A DNA stretch of 64,000 nucleotides from NCBI RefSeq assembly GCF_029873635.1, contig NC_080418.1, positions 10,492,062-10,556,061 of the forward strand, written 5' to 3'. The translations under genes and the position numbers were made by a program. Positions within the stretch are counted from its first letter, which is position 1, and each line of letters begins with the position of its first letter. Below, one piece after another: positions 60,663 to 64,000 of this stretch. The stretch is from Malania oleifera. Lineage: Eukaryota > Streptophyta > Magnoliopsida > Santalales > Ximeniaceae. Below the pieces are notes generated by a model. The model was not told where the DNA came from, did not search any database, and saw only the letters and a list, made by a program, of their open reading frames with translations.

Positions 60663-62436
60663 TTATGAGGTTTTCCTGGGGCGAGATAACATATCTGCGA
60701 GGACATTGTGATCGCCTTTTATATGCTTCACGGAGAAGTCATATCGGGAAAACCAGTCTTTGAGTCTGAGAATTTGTGGATCAGGGAGAATCTTGTTTCG
60801 GAATTCAAGCACCTTTGGGAAAGATGAATTGTCCATTTCGACTGTGAAGTGCTTTGATCTGACATAGAAGTCAAATTTCTGAATTCCATTTTTTACTGCA
60901 ATTATTTCCTTGAACACACTTTGGTAGTGCTTTTGAGAATCTTTGAATTCTCCACTTGCGTGTCCACAATAGCACCTTTTGTTATCCTTATCTTCAAGCA
61001 GTAAAGCACCCCAATAATGGTCACTGGCGTCTGACTGGAGGATAAGATTTCCTGTGGATGGAATAGTCAGAGGCGGTGGATCCTTTGCAGCTTTTTTCAA
61101 ATACTTAATAGCTTTTGTCTGGTCAGGGCCCCATGGGGGTGGTTTCTTTTTCAACAGCTGTGACAGGGAGCTGGTGAAATGACTCGCATGCGGGATGAAG
61201 TCTCTAATGTAATTAATTATGCCAAGAAATTGTTGAATTTCTTTGACAGAAAGATTAGCATCTGGAAACTGCAATAATTGTTCCACAAGATGTGGACCTG
61301 GACAGATGGTTCCATGAGATATTTTCATTCCCAGAAAATCAATTTCTTTTTGTCCAATCACGCTTTTCTTTTCTAATAGCATTATCCCGTACTGTGATGT
61401 CAGCTGGTGGAAATGTTCAAGAAGGTGATGGTGATTTGCAAGACTTTTTGAGAATAATAAAATGTCATCAATATAAATCAGGGTACTATGTAGGATAAGA
61501 TTAAAAATCCTGGTCATAGCCTTGAAACAATGATGGCGCGATCTTTAAGCCGAAGGGTAAAACTGTCCATTGGAATTGTTCATTCAGAATGCAGAACGCT
61601 ATTTTGTATCTGTCATCTGGGTGTATCCCGAGTTGCCAAAAAGCACCTTTTAGATCGAACTTTGAAAATATTTCTGCTTCAGCAAGATGGATGAATTGTG
61701 TTCTGGCTTTTGGAATAGGGAATTTATCATCCCTAATGAACATATTCAACTGCTTGTAATCAATAACTAATCTCTTTTTTCCTCTGAACTTTCTGATTTT
61801 TTTCAACATAAAATGCTTGACATGCCCAAGAGGAATTGGTTGGTTCAATGAGACCTTGTTTTAATAAAGAATAACATTCTTCTCTGGCAAGCTTAAGGTC
61901 TGATGGAGTCATTCTCGGATGGGTAGCTTTTGTTGGACTAACATCTTCATTAAGCTTGAAGGGAATGTGGATGAAAAAGTCTGGGTTTTTCCAGAGTGGA
62001 TGATCATGAATGAACCGATCATGACTTTCTGCACATAACTTCAGAAGTTTATTTTGGATGAGCTGGAAATTTGGAGGAGAATATGAAAGAGAATAGATTT
62101 TGTTTGTCCGGGTAAAAGGTTTGAATTCTCTTTTGTACTTAATTCCAGTGGGAAGAATCCTTAAGGATTTTGAAAGACAATAAACATCCCATCCTAATAA
62201 GACATCTTTTTGAGGAAGTGGACTACCGATAACATGAGTCCAAATGATGCAATTAGGAAGGAGTTTAATTCCAATTTTCCTTTTGGAAATCAAGGTGGTA
62301 GTAAAAATTTGATCATTGGCAACTCTGAAAAATTGAGTATGGGAAGACCAACATTCTGATGGTAAGACTTTTGGATTTACCATAGTCTTATGGGATCCTG
62401 TATCAATGAATGCAACAACAGGAATGGGTTTACCAT
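60663..62436 (-). pseudogene. Pararetrovirus protease-RT-RNase H, frameshifted
   Basis: The protease active site D-T-G-S is encoded at 62404-62393. RT follows, with LVIDYKQLN near 61770 and the catalytic YIDD near 61470. RNase H contains the SDAS motif near 61030 and ends at about 60663. Frameshifts occur near 61805 and 61510. The sequence is cut just upstream of the protease near 62436, beside a TA microsatellite. There is no integrase, which separates it from the gypsy elements in this window. Confidence 0.85.
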
Positions 62437-62440
62437 ATTA

Positions 62441-62474
62441 ATTAGAATCATGAGTAAATACATCTCAGCAATTG

Positions 62475-62518
<44 letters not shown>

Positions 62519-64000
62519 TGAATTTTATTTATATAGAAGAAACAAATCATGTGGTGTGAATTTAAATGTTAATAGATGTTAAAATTGAAGGGACTTGCGA
62601 AATAGCTCTAAGATCCGGCTGTAGTGCATATGGATAACAAAAAAATAATATGATCATGCAAACCGTAATTATGTGATTAGGATTATACCTGCGAGATCTG
62701 TCTGGTTTGATCTTGAATATGCAAGTACGAAAATAAGTTCTTGAAGACGACTAAGAATCTTCAACTGTATTCCTTAAACATGCATTGCTCATGAAAAAGT
62801 AGGCTCATAAGCAGCTGATAGGGTTTTCTTCTCTCACGAAAAATGTTTGCCTCCATAAGAGTTTGCTCGTCTCACCCTAACTGCTGAATGGAGTGTGTGT
62901 ATATAGGCTACAACAGGGACCGCTGGTTAAATATGATTAGGGCTTCCCACATAATTAAGAATTCATAATTCGATCAGAATTCTTAATTACATTCATTATA
63001 ATTCATACCACTAAAAAATTATAATTGCACTCTCTATCATACTTGAAATTAAATTTCAAGATCCTATCATTAATAGTTTATTTATCTCCCAACGTAAAGA
63101 TTATAAAATACCCGTCTATTAAATTAAATTACTGACAATTTAATTAATTGACATATTAATTTCCTAAAACCTTCCACTTAACTTATTTGATGTGTTGCAT
63201 TCAAAATCCGTCTATAGGATTTGATACAATCAAAACTTATAAGCTTCTTCAATGGGTATCATCAATCCCAATACCGCGATATGGATTTCATCAATAATTA
63301 ATATTCACCATACACATAATGTCATCACCCAACTCATTGAATTTTTTGACTCATAAAGAATCTCACTCTTTTATAAATCAAAGTAATAAACATTATATGC
63401 ACGTATCCAATAATCATATCAGGATTAAGAGTATAAGCATTCATAATAAGAATGAGGTATTAATTGTTCTATATAGTCAATATAAAAACAAATACCCCAA
63501 AATGATCTTATTCAATGCACACAAAGTGTACTAACACAAGGAGTTACAACTGTACCATTCCCAATAGTTAAGGCAGACCTATTAAAATCTTGTACTACAG
63601 TCTTACCAATGGTGTGTATAATTTCATTTAAGACTGTGAATAATAAACTTATATTCTATAAGAACAGATGATCTAATCTTCTGTGTATAAGTCGTACTCT
63701 ACACACTATATCACCTACTATATAAAATAAAAAACACATATGCATAATTATTAAATAAATAATGTCAGGCAAACATTGCTCACATAGATTTTTATTAAAA
63801 TGGAATAACTGAAGTTATTAATAAATACTAAAACCGATTGCATAATGCAGTAATCCGAAAAAAAAAAGTATAATAATAATAATAATAATAATAAATATTA
63901 TTATTAATCAATTAATTAATTAAATATTATTAAATTAATTAATGAAATAAACAAATAAAAGGAATAGTATGAAAAAAAACTAATTAATGAAATAAAGATG
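62441..64000. other. AT-rich region without recognised genes
   Basis: A TA run at 62477-62514 borders the pararetrovirus. A trinucleotide TAA run lies at about 63869-63894. The middle (62550-63700) looks like noncoding LTR or transposon sequence, but I found no matching termini, PBS or coding domain. A short plus-strand frame at 63319-63534 has no recognisable motifs. Confidence 0.4.

Larger units (their letters stand above)
56586..62440. mobile_element. Endogenous pararetrovirus (Caulimoviridae), rearranged and defective
   Basis: The plus-strand half holds a coat-protein-like gene (to 58247), an intergenic promoter with tRNA-Met primer site, and a movement protein (59011-59784). The minus-strand half holds protease, RT and RNase H (62436 to 60663) and a downstream extension to about 60060. 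The halves converge at about 60057-60250. No LTRs, integrase or target duplications were seen, as expected of pararetroviruses, which integrate passively. Stops and frameshifts in most genes show an old, inactive copy. Genus not assigned. Confidence 0.85.

Noticed and set aside
63319-63534. A small gene near the right edge
   Set aside because: It is in AT-rich DNA, with no motif, no promoter and no repeat-independent evidence.

Overview
The window is nuclear DNA from a flowering plant, most likely a eudicot. The evidence is an AT-rich background, intron-containing plant genes, Sirevirus-type Ty1/copia and chromovirus-type Ty3/gypsy retrotransposons, and an integrated pararetrovirus of the Caulimoviridae. 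The species could not be identified.

Positions 1-37440 are a nest of LTR retrotransposons. A decayed Ty3/gypsy element (A) lies in pieces at 7258-11095, 13342-14971 and 20362-21640. Three Sirevirus insertions broke it: Sirevirus 1 (1-7257, 5' end outside the window), an antisense solo Sirevirus LTR (11096-13341) and Sirevirus 2 (14972-20361, 5' half lost). A 27-bp minisatellite, a gypsy LTR remnant (to 24582) and one LTR of a third element type (24988 to about 26066) follow. The leader of that third element is split by an almost complete gypsy element C (26192-37176). Element C has both LTRs, a PBS, a PPT and a near-matching 5-bp target duplication, and an antisense solo LTR (28909-30901) sits in its gag.

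Positions 38500-54100 hold the only two host genes recognised. The first is a two-exon gene for a small, probably plastid-targeted single-pass membrane protein (38656-39340, +). The second is a nine-exon PUMILIO RNA-binding protein gene (41347-53590, -) whose eight-repeat RNA-recognition code reads as complete. The two genes converge, about 2 kb apart.

Positions 56586-62440 are an endogenous pararetrovirus in two convergent halves. Coat-protein-like gene, promoter/tRNA-Met primer site and movement protein lie on +. Protease, reverse transcriptase and RNase H lie on -. All parts except the movement protein are broken by stops or frameshifts.

The observations most worth following are: (i) a third ORF downstream of Sirevirus pol, open over 431 codons in one copy, with no envelope features and apparently diverging much faster than pol; (ii) short palindrome arrays in the LTRs of both superfamilies and also between pol and ORF3 of the Sireviruses; (iii) hairpins in Sirevirus and gypsy LTRs whose stems are kept by compensatory changes; (iv) the split, convergent pararetrovirus. 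All alignments were made by eye.
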